Source: Cryptomeria japonica (Eukaryota; Streptophyta; Pinopsida; Cupressales; Cupressaceae). From it: a stretch of DNA of 64,000 bases. Of the stretch, positions 1 through 10,525 are shown piece by piece. The notes below the pieces were generated by a model that made no database searches, was not told the origin of the DNA, and saw nothing but the letters and a program-made list of their open reading frames with translations. How positions within the stretch are numbered: position 1 is the stretch's first letter; the number at the start of each line of letters is the position of its first letter. Both the position numbers and the translations under genes were made by a program. The stretch lies in NCBI RefSeq assembly GCF_030272615.1, contig NC_081412.1:105016796-105080795 (forward strand), in the 5' to 3' direction.

Positions 1-130
1 GTTCTTAATTTCTCAAGTTGCAATATTCTCGTGTGTGGATTGATAGTTTTGTGGTTTGATCCCTTGAAGTTTGGCCAGCTTCATGATACACTCCTCATCT
101 CTCCAACATAGATTGTACATATACACTTTT

Positions 131-506
131 ACCTTATGTTTTAGGCTTTCTTTGATTAAAGGGTCCTAGATGTATAGATTTCAAGTGGCATGCATTCTTT
201 CATAAATTTGGATCATACCACATATTAATCCCTTGAGATTTTATATTGATCCCATACCTACCATTACACACCTTGGATGGGGCATATGTACATGTAAAAT
301 TATCTTAAGTTACTTTTGCACTTGTACATGTCAACCTTTTAAAACTGAAGATCTAAATTTATGCATTATTGACCATTTCAATAGCCATTGTAAGCCAAGT
401 ACCATATGTCGGTGCTAATTTGTGCTTCACACTATATTTAAAAACATTCATCCATTCAATTAGAAATTATCTAGGAATATGATAGGATTATTCCATATTA
501 TCATTA
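131..506 (+). repeat. Diverged direct repeat, copy A, left part
   Basis: This stretch resembles 3045-3345: both share a block around TTTTAGGCTTTCTTTGATT, then CCATACCTACCATT(A/G)CACACC, then GTTACTTTTGCACT, in the same order, with many substitutions and small indels. The copy resumes at 1706 after a solo LTR, so the two parts formed one ~0.8 kb unit before that insertion. No coding frame is convincing. It may be a remnant of an old transposon, but no TG..CA ends or protein domains support a class. Confidence 0.6.
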
Positions 507-511
507 GGTGT

Positions 512-1700
512 TGTAAAGCGGAAAATCGAACCCTAGGTGTTCTCCCCCACTCCAAGGAGAAAAGGGGGTCACTAGGATTGACGGTTTTCACTCAGGAGGG
601 ACTTTACATTCAAAAAAGGGGTTGAAGCCCACAAGAACCAATCCCACACAATGCAGGATTGGATTCTAAATGAGTTTCAAGGGTTGAGACATCAAGGATA
701 CCCTCTTTTGTAAAGAATGTAGATAGAAGATTGAACTAGGAATGTATGTAGAAGCAAGAAAGATTCGCTTATAAACAAAGATAGGAATATAGGATGAAGC
801 TGCGGACCTGGAATTAGCAGTAAAATGTCGAGATGATGTTGTTCTGCAAATTCGGGCGAAAGTTGACGGGACGATGGCACCCGGCGTGCACACGGTCCTC
901 CGAAAAATCCGCGAAACGAGGGGGATCGGTTCGTCTCTGCAGAAGGATTCCAAATCTTCAATTACAGCCGCGTACCTGCAACCTACACACAGAAAAGAGA
1001 GGACGATTGGGGTGTTAGGGATTAGGGGTTTGCCTTTAGGTCAAACCCCGGTTTTGGAATTAACCAAGAAATGAGAATGCTGTAAATGTAAATGTTTGTA
1101 ATGTAAACAAGTACTGATACCTTGTTGTAAGAATGTTTGTATTCTTACATGTGAAGGTGTAATGAATGTTGTATTTTGTATGTTGTAAGTGATCTCCTCT
1201 TCAATGGTTGAATTCTTGTCTTGAATGCAACACTTAGCCTTGAATGGAGACTTAGAATGCTCAATTGCTTGAAGGAATGCTTGAATGCTTGAATGTTTGA
1301 ATATCGCTTCCGCCTCTTGCTTGCATATATCTTTCTTTTTCTTACCTCCTCAAGTGGGAGGGGAAATGTAGTTTATATACTTGCCAATTAGGGTTGAAAG
1401 ACTGATTTTTCCGACCTTGGGCCAACATAGCAACCTTATTTTCCAATTTGCAAACTTAAAGACCCAAAGCCTCATAAGAGACCGGGCCCAAAATAGGGCC
1501 AGGGACCAGGGCGTTGGGCGCCATGGTCCCACCTCCAGGGACAACAGGGTGCAAGGAGGATCAGGCCAGGGTGCTGAAAAATGCAGTTTTTGGTGTCATA
1601 AACAGGTTTCGGGGTCTCCATTCAGGTTCAGTGTTGCGCCGCCATCGTGAAGACCCAAATGCAGTTGAAATTGCAAGTGTCACAATTTTAGGACGCTACA
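512..1700 (-). mobile_element. Solo LTR (Gypsy-type), minus orientation, TSD GGTGT
   Basis: Read on the minus strand this 1,189-bp segment starts TGTAGCGTCCTAAAATTGTG and ends CCGCTTTACA, the TG..CA ends of an LTR. It is flanked by a perfect 5-bp direct repeat GGTGT at 507-511 and 1701-1705. A TATA-like TATATAAA lies near 1372-1379 on the minus strand. Its start and TATA context resemble the LTR at 9321-10506, so the two belong to related families. No internal region or second LTR is adjacent, which fits LTR-LTR recombination leaving a solo copy. It splits a diverged repeat (131-2204). Confidence 0.85.
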
Positions 1701-1705
1701 GGTGT

Positions 1706-2204
1706 TTATGAGAAAATTCTACAAACATTAGTAAAGAAACACATTATTGTAGGTCCATTTCACTCTTCGTTATTGTTCTCAATATTGGTTTCTTGCCAAT
1801 GAATAGGTCCAAATAGGGATATCATTGAGGAGATATGTGAACCTTATAATTTTTAGCATATTCACTATGGTGTTTTTCAACTCTACCAACTCTTTACCAC
1901 AATAAAGTACTAGAAGATTGAGTTCAGAGACTTCCAACTATATATTTTTGTTAGTTCCTTCATATGGGTATAGATCAATTTTTGCATGTATAGTTCATTT
2001 TAACACTCAAATGTTTAATTTAGCTTATTTTTACACTTGTAGATTTGATCTAGAAAAATTCTAAAAATAACTCAATCCAAACTTCATTGTTCTTCTTCCA
2101 ACTCATCCCAAGAATTGTACTTTCAACTACAATTCACATTTTATAGATAAAATTGTAATCATCTATGCATCAATATTTGAAATCTACATATTTTCACATC
2201 AAAG
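1706..2204 (+). repeat. Diverged direct repeat, copy A, right part
   Basis: This continues the repeat interrupted by the solo LTR. It matches 3351-3817: AATTCTACAAACAT, GGTATCATTGAGGA, TTTAGCTTATTTTTACACTT and CATTGTTCT.CTTCCAACTCATC occur in the same order in both copies. Divergence is high, pointing to an old duplication. Confidence 0.6.
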
Positions 2205-2220
2205 CCTTAGGAAGCAATAT

Positions 2221-2240
2221 GTGTGTGTGTGTGTGTGTGT
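2221..2240 (+). repeat. (GT)10 microsatellite
   Basis: Ten uninterrupted GT dinucleotides just beyond the right end of repeat copy A. A simple sequence repeat of this type is likely length-variable between individuals. Confidence 0.95.
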
Positions 2241-3044
2241 ACCAATGCTACCTAATATGAAAAACAATCATGACCATAAGGTAGGAAAATGAGAGCACAA
2301 ATGATAGGAGAATTTCTACCCATGAAGATGTATACACCCACCAATGATAAATATAAAATTCATACAAAAGATGAGAGAACACTTTCCAATGATAGGTAAA
2401 TAGTTATTCTTATAATAAATAATAAATGGTTGCATGACAGTAAGGATAATATACCACTAGGAAAAGAAAGATATGCACCTAGAAAGTATAAAGACACTAG
2501 CAATAGGGAGTAAATATAATCGTTGCAAAAAAGAGGAATCAATGAAATTGTAAGGTACCAGTGAATAATGGATAATGCACTACTAATGATATATAAAATA
2601 GTCATCACCTAAATTGGGGTAAATAATCACTACTTTATAATGTCTCTTTCAATTTATTTTTCACCCCAACTTTTACTTTTATCAAACAGCATGGTTTTTT
2701 TTCTTTGCAACTATGTAGAATCACTTACCCTACTATTTTTTACTTTTACTATATGACATTTTCCTTCAATGAAGTTGTGGTTAGTGCTTATTTTAAAATG
2801 TGTGATAGATTATAGTAATTTTATGATATTTTATATTTTACATTATTTTATGGAGGGTTCATTATTAGATGAGTTGGGCAGTGATCTATTACTTTACACA
2901 AATATGTATCCTTTAAGTGTTTTATATATTTAATTTAAATGTCAAATACTTGTTTTAGTTCAACATGTATTTTCCTAGTAGTTTGTTTGTACACAAAAGT
3001 GGGAGTAATTTTTTAATTTTGTGAATTGCATACCTATGCCCCTC
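2241..3044. other. Intergenic, nothing recognised
   Basis: AT-rich sequence between the two copies of the diverged repeat. I see no coding frame with recognisable motifs, no RNA gene and no transposon ends. Confidence 0.6.
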
Positions 3045-3817
3045 CCCCCTATGTTTTAGGCTTTCTTTGATTGAAGGGTCATAAATGTAATAACTAGATT
3101 ACAAGTAGCATATTATTACCTAATTTGGATCATAGCACACCTCAATCCCTTATTCACTAATCCTTGAGATTTGATATTGATCTCATACCTACCATTGCAC
3201 ACCTTGGATGATGTGCATGTAGTTGTGTAGGTGTAGACTTAGCCTAAGTTACTTTTGCACTCATACATCTAAACATTGAATTTTTAAAATCCTTAGAAAT
3301 GTAAATTTATGCATTATTGACAACTTCACTAGCTATTGTTATGGGTCATTTATGAGAGAATTCTACAAACATCATTAGAGAACCACATTATTGTGCTCAA
3401 TATTTGTTTGTTTCTCTAAGTGAATCATCTAGCTAGGGGTATCATTGAGGATATTAAAAGCCTTATGATTTAACATATTTCCTATGGTGTTTGTGAGATC
3501 TACAAGATCACTATCACACTCAAATATTGTAAGACCGAGGTGAGGAAATTTCAGCTAATAATTATTTGTTAGTTCCTTATTGTGGGTATCCGGGTCTAAT
3601 TTTGCATGTCTTCTTTATTTTTGTACTTGTAATTCTAATTTAGCTTATTTTTACACTTGTAGTTTTGATTTAGTAGAATTATAAAAACAACTCAATCCGA
3701 ATTTCATTGTTCTACTTCCAACTCATCTTAAAAACCACAGTTTCAAAATACAATTCATAATTTATAATTAACATTGTAAACATAAAATCATCAATCTTTG
3801 AAATCATCTACATATTT
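3045..3817 (+). repeat. Diverged direct repeat, copy B (uninterrupted)
   Basis: This is the uninterrupted counterpart of 131-506 plus 1706-2204, in the same orientation. It lacks both the solo LTR and about 100 bp that precede the LTR in copy A. Function and class are unknown. Confidence 0.6.
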
Positions 3818-5080
3818 TCATATCTATTTTTATTTTAGGTTGTAGAAATCGGTAGCCCCCTGTATAAATTGTATTGCAACGGTAGACTGGGGCGAGATTA
3901 GACCTTGTGACCTTGTGCATACCAAAAAAAAACTCTTGTGAACTAGGGGAAAGGACCCAGTAATTGGTGCACCCTAACTTCATGCTTCACAAAATCTTAT
4001 GTGGAAGCTTCAAATCACTCCCATTTTTTTACAATAGCTTACTTGGAAAGTCCCTTGCGTATAACTAAGGTTTCAGGACCACATCATCAAATATGATGAC
4101 ACATCGGCATGCTTTTTGCCAAGGTGTTCAAAACAGCCCCCAAAAAAAGGTGAGACCAATAGTCGTGCAGAAGGGGCCCCAATACTTGTGCAACTGATAT
4201 GGTATCACATGGTTGGTTGCTTTCTACAACTAATGGTACATTTCATTCAATTATTGATAGTCATTGTCAATAATAACAACTTTAAAGTCACAACTATTGG
4301 TGCAATGTTGCCAAAAAAATTGGACATTAAATCAACAAGTATGAGTGTCAAATCAACAAATATAGATATTAAATCAACTTCTCTTACAACAATTGAAACA
4401 TGTTCAACTACTTAATCCTTTCCCCTAATCCTCCAACCCCATATCTACTTATTTCAAAATTATCCCAAACTCTAAATTTAAATTAATTAAATTACATTAC
4501 TTATTTTTATTAAACCAACTTTTATGTAATAAATCTTTTCAATCCAAATATAAAGAGAATAACCGATGGCCCACAAAACGAGTCCATTATACGTTCAAGA
4601 CCATTTATTTTTCCAAAATCTGAGTCTTTTAATCCGGTGGGGCACTTAATTAGCCGTACAAAGGAAAGAAGAGTTTAGGTTTCATTTAGACCACGCAAAA
4701 GATGCCCTTGTGCACGCAAATCCAAGACTTTGAACGAGAAAACCTCCAAAAATTGCTATCAAAGTCAATGTCAAATCACCTCAAACAACTCCCATACGAA
4801 CCCTACATTTCAATCCACCAACCAGATGGACGTACTATCTGAACACAGCACAGGGTTTCCATTATTATTAATATAATTTAAAGTGATGATTAACAGCATA
4901 CGTCCATAGCGGAAGATTCGCTCAAAAATTTCACGTTCGTTGCCATTTTGAAAAGTTATTCTCGTGGAAAATGAGTCTTTTGAAACGTAAATCAAGATAG
5001 TTTACTTTAAACAGAACAAACAAATAAATTTGCACTTTCTAGTGTATTCTGGTTAACAAAGAATTAGTATTAAATTTGAT
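3818..5080. other. Intergenic / upstream region of the GARP gene
   Basis: No supported gene. A 99-codon frame at 4116-4415 has no recognisable domain and low-complexity Ser/Thr/Ile/Lys composition. The right half is the upstream region of the transcription-factor gene and may hold regulatory sites I cannot assign. Confidence 0.5.
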
Positions 5081-5085
5081 TGAAA

Positions 5086-5094
5086 TATATAAAA
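5086..5094 (+). promoter_or_regulatory. Possible TATA box of the GARP gene
   Basis: TATATAAAA, followed about 30 bp later by a purine-rich stretch that could contain the start site. It lies about 690 bp upstream of the chosen ATG, so use of this promoter implies a long or spliced 5' leader. In AT-rich DNA such a motif is common, so this is only a candidate. Confidence 0.3.
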
Positions 5095-5780
5095 GTGGGT
5101 AAAGATTCTTTCCGACACATTTGCATAAGAGAAGGCTACGTTCAATGGCACAGCACGGCAATTATTAGTCTTTTCAGTGCTGGCATTGAATAGCTTCAAT
5201 AAAAAATTATATATTTCTTTCCCTTGTAAGAAAAAGCCAAACTTAAAATTCGAGATTTTTCAGCAGATTGCATAATTCGAATGGAATGAATGGGATTTTA
5301 GCCTCGATATTCCCAACTATTGTTGACTGTGTTTATCTATAAAGATCAAATTGCAGAGGCAGGACTTCGGATTTCAGAACAGAAAACAGCGCTGATCTTG
5401 GCTTGCTGTGTACCTCTCTCAAGGATATTGGACTTTTGGGTCCAAAAAAAATGGAGTCTTGAATCCCAAAATGGTATGTTGTGCCACTATTCGAGGCGCC
5501 AGACATGGGTGGATATGAAGGTCAAAAGTTAGATGTTACCGAATTCGGAGGAGAAAAGATGTTCAAATAGTCACCAAATTGGCTTCTGAATTCAACTAGA
5601 TAAACTCTGTTTAAGAGAGTTCAAATTGACATTACTTTCTGTTCTGTATCATTTTGATGATAGATCATGGAATGTGATACAAAGTGTTGATGCAATATTA
5701 TTCTGTACGATCTAAAAATTATATATGCAATATACAGTTTTATAAACACACAGGTTTTTACATCCAGAAATCAAATCATA

Positions 5781-8222
5781 ATGGAAAGTTGTGAAGGAAA
5801 AGGACCAGTAAGGCAATACATACGCTCTATGGTTCCTCGTCTTCGTTGGACTCCTCATCTCCATGGCTGTTTTGTGAATGCAGTAGAACACCTTGGAGGA
5901 CGAGATAGTAAGTTTTTGTTTTAGAATTTGATAGTGGATGTCAGTTGTTGGAACAACACTTTCTTTTAGAGTTATCAGATTTTTTCAATCTATGCTAATA
6001 TTCAATAATTATTTCTGGATTTGATTGTGTATGTCAATTTTTTATCATTAATGTTTGGAATCACACTCTGTGATTCATCATCAGAAACAATATTGATGAT
6101 TAAAAATTGACATAAACAATCGAATCCAGAAATAATTTTGAATAACAACACTTTCTTATTGATTATTTTGTTGGAAGATCTCTCCTGAAAGCACATGCAT
6201 TTCGCCATTACTTAGAAATCCTCGAGTTTCATTCTCTACACAATTCATGTTCAAAGGATAGTTTAGTTTTTCATTCGTTGGTTCTTGCTATCATTTTCTC
6301 TGCTCTGATAGTTTTATATACCATTACAGATGTCTATGGAAGTGCCTCATATGATAGAACTGTAAATATTACATTTTATATTAAGTGGGTAATATCAGAA
6401 TATTTTTTCTTCTTGCAGAGGCAACTCCAAAGATGATTCTTGAGATGATGAATATAAAGGGGCTTCAAATCTCACATGTTAAAAGCCACCTTCAGGTCAG
6501 TTTGCATCTATGTAACAATAATCTTTGTCTGTGATTTTCTGCTGGAAGTTGTGCAGAGGACAGAGAGCTTTCAGTTATAATAACGAAAACCATATTAAAA
6601 CAAGTCTTTTTCCAATTTGATCCAGATGTATCGGTTTAGCAAGAAGGATGAAGAAAACTATGGTAGTTAACTACTCCTTAGAGCTCCTTTGCAATTCATC
6701 TAAATTGCTTAGTAAAATAGTGAATCCTTTGTGAATTCTAATATCAATTAACCATCTTAGGAATATTCAATCTTTATTCGGGGTGTAACTCATTGCAGAA
6801 CCGGCATTTAGAAATCTTCCAAAGCAGCAAATTAGGAATTACAAAGATCAATATCTTATAAACAACTGTGATTATCAACGTTCACTGAAGAGGTAATCAT
6901 TTGCCACATTTTTCATGATCTTTCACTTGTGATTTTTAGGGAAGGTAGTCTTTTGTATTAAAGATATATTTTGTTTTAACAATACACAATATTAATTGGG
7001 TATATTTTTTAATTTGATTATGTAATCTTGTTTTCTTTGTTAACAAATTCGTATAGATCCTTGTGATAAGAAAGTATAGGAGAAGCATATGGTTGAGCTT
7101 AGATTATATTTCAAATGTTCTAAACTGATTAGTCATAATCTATTTAGAACTTTTTAAAATAAGTTAAAAGAATTAAAGACATCAAGTTTCCACAATCTAT
7201 TAAATTGGTTACAATTGTTTCTATATTAGATTGTGTATTAGTTTTTTTATCTGAAATTATTATTGTTTAGCTCAGATATGTCATCATATTCATTGGCCTA
7301 TAACTTTTACAGGTTATGGACTGAAGCATCCGAATCTTTTGGCATGGAGGGTGAAACAACAACAACAAGTCCAGAAGAAAGTACTTCAGTAGAACAACAT
7401 GCAAGAATCAACAGAAATTACATAGAATGTATACAGAATGATAGAGAAGGAGACAGTTCAGTTTTGACCCACTGTGATATTCCTCCGTTTAAAGGCTGTG
7501 CAGAAAATCAGATGATTGAGATTATAAAAAATGCATTACGAAAGAAGAGAAAAACATCCATGTTTTCAGAACAATATATACCTGCAGGAGAACATTTTGC
7601 AACTGATTTTTACAACCGAGGAAATTTGAACTCTACATTCACACAGGCAAATTTGAAGGTGAGATTTGAACTCTATTCAATTTATTTCTTCTGGATGTTT
7701 GGTATGTTCTATAATTTCGTAAGAAAGAAGTAAGAAAGAATTTTATGACATGGGGTGCTGTTTTTCAAGGCAATTTTTTTATTTATAATGACAGTCTCTC
7801 TCTTTGATACGTATAGGAACAAAAGTCTTGCCTTCCAGAATGTACTAAGTTTACTGACATATTCTGTTCAATTTGTTTTTAATCTTTGACAGGGCAGTGA
7901 GGTTGAAAATTTTGTTCATTTATTGGTATCAAATGAACAGTGTGAACAGAGAAAAGTTCAACCACCATTGATGAGGAGGGTCCCTTCAAGATTATCATTG
8001 TTAGAAAGTCTACGTCAAGAAAGTGGAAAAGCAGCTACTTCTGAAGAGAGTACAAAACAATGTGATCTGAGTGACAATAATTTAACTCTTAGAATTGAGA
8101 ATGAAACAATGAATACGTGTCCAATAAATTATGGTGGGCAAATTCATGATGGCTTTGAAACAGAAAATGATATAAACTTAGATTTGACAATGTCTATTTC
8201 GGCTGATTATACGAAATACTAG
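5781..8222 (+). CDS. GARP/G2-like (MYB SHAQKYF-type) transcription factor, six exons
   Basis: Nuclear DNA-binding protein predicted from six exons: 5781-5907, 6419-6495, 6626-6662, 6799-6892, 7271-7658 (or 7313-7658) and 7893-8222, all introns GT-AG and phases consistent. The product is 350 residues (336 with the alternative exon 5 start). Residues 19-73 form one GARP/G2-like domain: PRLRWTPHLH, FVNAVEHLGG, ATPKMILEMMNIKGL and the signature SHLQMYR. Introns fall after GGRD and after SHLQ, as in this plant family. A basic stretch RKKRK in exon 5 could be a nuclear signal. The C-terminus has LDLTM (residues 337-341) and an earlier NLTLRI, resembling EAR repression motifs (LxLxL). The start has a good family-like N-terminus; an upstream in-frame ATG (5667) hits a stop. 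No disablements, so it is probably functional. Target genes cannot be inferred. Closest known group: the single-domain G2-like proteins of the At1g14600/At2g42660 type. Confidence 0.87.
7271..7312 (+). other. 42-nt segment with alternative splice acceptor, exon 5
   Basis: Exon 5 can begin after TTGTTTAG (7271) or after TTTTACAG (7313). Both keep the frame with exon 4 (codon completed as AGC or AGG). The longer form adds 14 residues rich in Ser and Tyr just before RLWTEASESF. Which is used cannot be decided from sequence. Confidence 0.5.
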
Positions 8223-9320
8223 AAAATATTGTTATTCTTATCGTTGCTAAGAATAATGATCTATGCTTTTTCCTGCAATATTATTATTTTTGTATAAAAA
8301 GGTTTACTGATTGATGATCTATTTTTTTTTGTGAAAATGAAGTATTGGGCCCACAAAGGTTCCCTTTTTTTGGAGGGAATGTAAAGCCAAACAGATATGT
8401 GATCAAGCTGTGTGAATCCAAAATACTTGTTTCCTTCAATTCTTGTGGACTAACAAAAAGGTCACCATCTTTAGTTTTGATGGTGTTGAAAATGGGAAGT
8501 TGTTTAAAAGAAGTGCAGATTTTAGGACTATTAGCAAGTTTGGAAGTATCCTTTTTCTTGAAAGGAACAAACCCACCATTAATTTCGATTCTTTATTTTT
8601 TCTTTCTGCTCTAAATTTTTAAATAAATCCAGTAGATTTGAACTTCATTTTACAGATTCCTCTAGCAACAAAAAGAGTTGTTCTTTTTACAAGTTCATAC
8701 ATTTTCTTATATGGAAATATATGTGAAATTATGAGTATTTTGTGTAAGATTTGGGTATGAAGATAGCTAGTTAAGATCTAAAGGTGTGATTGAAATAACA
8801 AAGAAATGAGAAGATCAATATGACAAAAAAAAATTTACGTACTTATTAAAGAATGCAAGTAGAGTAAACGTTTACAATATATGAAAGGCTGTTGACTATA
8901 TATGCCAAGATGAGATATAGGATAACATAAGATTGTGATAAGTGTTTTAATCTTATGATATAAGGCATAAAATGATAAGTATCCTATGTGCACCCCAAGT
9001 AAACTTAACTAAATTAGTATCAATAGGACCTAACAGGCAAACTAGTTAGATAATATCAACGTTCACACCAACACCCCCCTTAAGTGCAACTTATAAAGAA
9101 TGTGAAAATACACAAAATTGCAAGGGTTGTCCCTAACTACTAGGCCATGTTAGGTACCCATGAACAAATGAAATCTCTCACAAATAGATAAAATTGAAAA
9201 AAAAATATTGAAAAAAACTCTTCCGCAAAAGAGAGAAAATGCAAACTAATCTAAAAAGAAAATCGCAAAATACTATGTGACAAAAAAGTCCCCTTCATAA
9301 CAGATAAGAAGAGACACCAT
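8223..9320. other. 3' flank of the GARP gene, then intergenic
   Basis: The first few hundred bases should hold the 3' UTR; an AAATAAA lies near 8620. The stretch around 9000-9190, with CACCCCCCTTAAGTGCAAC, looks like decayed LTR-type sequence but I cannot place ends. No coding frame here has a recognisable domain. Confidence 0.4.
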
Positions 9321-10506
9321 TGTAGTGGCCTAAATTGTACTCCCTTACAATTTTGATCGTATTTTGGTCCTCACCTTAGCGTTTGTGCCCCTAGGCCTGA
9401 TAAGGACCGAATTTTTCTCAATCATGCAAAGTTGACTTCATATTGACCTCATGCATCATTTAAATCCTTTGTCCTAGCCTCAAAATTGGGTAGGACCAAG
9501 GCGTGGCGCCTTGGTTCCCAATAGGACCATGGTGTTGCACATTGGTCCTCCCAATTAGGACCGCACTTTGGGCCCCTTAGCCATTTCAAAAAATGAGCAA
9601 GAAACCCGTCCCCATGTTGGCTTGTGTCACAAAATTAATGTTTTTCGACTAGCAAGTATAAAATGAGGCTTTCCCCTCTCATTTGATCATATCCACACAC
9701 ATGAAATTTAATTCGACATCAACCAATCAAGCATCCAAATTCAAGTGAGCAAGCAATCAGTCTTCCTTCAAGCATTGGAGCAGCAATAAGATCAAGATTC
9801 ATGCATTAGAGTTGACATTCATGTTCCATATTGTTGAAGACTTCATGAAACCCTAATTCTGTATGAAGACAAACAAAACTTCACAAGGAGGCATATCATT
9901 TTGTGTTTCAATCATTATTCAACATCTCCCTCAAAAGGATAACAATTCCACTACTAGAATTCAATTATCTTTCATTTCTATTTCATGGTTAATTCCAAAA
10001 CTAGGGTTTGACTTAGGCAAACCCCTATTCCAAACCTATTTCCCCTTTTTTCTGTGTGTAGGAAATAGGTATGAAGTTGTGATGTTCAAAATGAGCATTA
10101 TTTACAGTGATGAATCAATCCCCCTTTGGAGTACAAGAATTTTAGAGAACCAGGGCGATGAGCACCATGGTCCCAACATTTTGGGAGCTCTTTCGGGGAA
10201 CAAGTCCAGATATTCTTACATTGCTCAGATCTAGGTTCATGGCTCAATCATGCGGTTGTAACTCATTGTTTATGCATTGCTACTTCAATTTCTAGCACTT
10301 TTACCCTAATTTGAACAATTCAATTTACAAAAGAGGTTAATTCATCAAAAAACCCAATCTAGTCAGAATTCTCAGTGCTAATCCTTGCTAGTTCATGACC
10401 AGATCTATTGGATTGGAACCCTCTTTTGAATTTAATGGTCTTCAAAGAACAAAAATAGTGGTTTTCATCCTTCTTGTGGCAGAAACCCTAATTTTTTACC
10501 ATTACA
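9321..10506 (+). mobile_element. Gypsy-type LTR (5' LTR of a lost or decayed element)
   Basis: This 1,186-bp segment begins TGTAGTGGCCTAAATTGTAC and ends ACCATTACA, followed three bases later by a primer-binding site. It resembles the solo LTR at 512-1700 (opposite orientation) in its first 40 bases, in the TATA region (TATAAAAT at 9657-9664 followed by TTCCCCTC) and in GGGCG-rich blocks with CCATGGTCCCA. No gag or pol frame follows and no second LTR is present before 13.8 kb, so only the 5' end survives. Left flank is ACCAT; no matching right TSD is visible. Confidence 0.75.
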
Positions 10507-10509
10507 TTT

Positions 10510-10525
10510 TGGTGAACCCGACTCC
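10510..10525 (+). other. Primer-binding site, TGGTGAACCCGACTCC
   Basis: Sits at the expected distance from the LTR end, starts with TGG (pairing with tRNA 3' CCA) and resembles the primer site of TE-C (TGGTGAACCCGATGTG on the minus strand at 50213-50228). The tRNA is not identified. Confidence 0.65.

Noticed and set aside
4116-4415. 99-codon frame upstream of the GARP gene
   Set aside because: Low-complexity Ser/Thr/Ile/Lys tail, no homology recognised, and no sign of splicing or of a related copy elsewhere in the window.
5320-5532. Upstream coding exon for the GARP gene
   Set aside because: No family resemblance. I could not connect it to exon 1 by convincing splice sites, and the protein already has a family-like N-terminus from the 5781 ATG.
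8345-8614. 89-codon frame after the GARP gene
   Set aside because: Follows the stop codon directly with no domain and ends in a Phe/Leu-rich run from AT-rich DNA.
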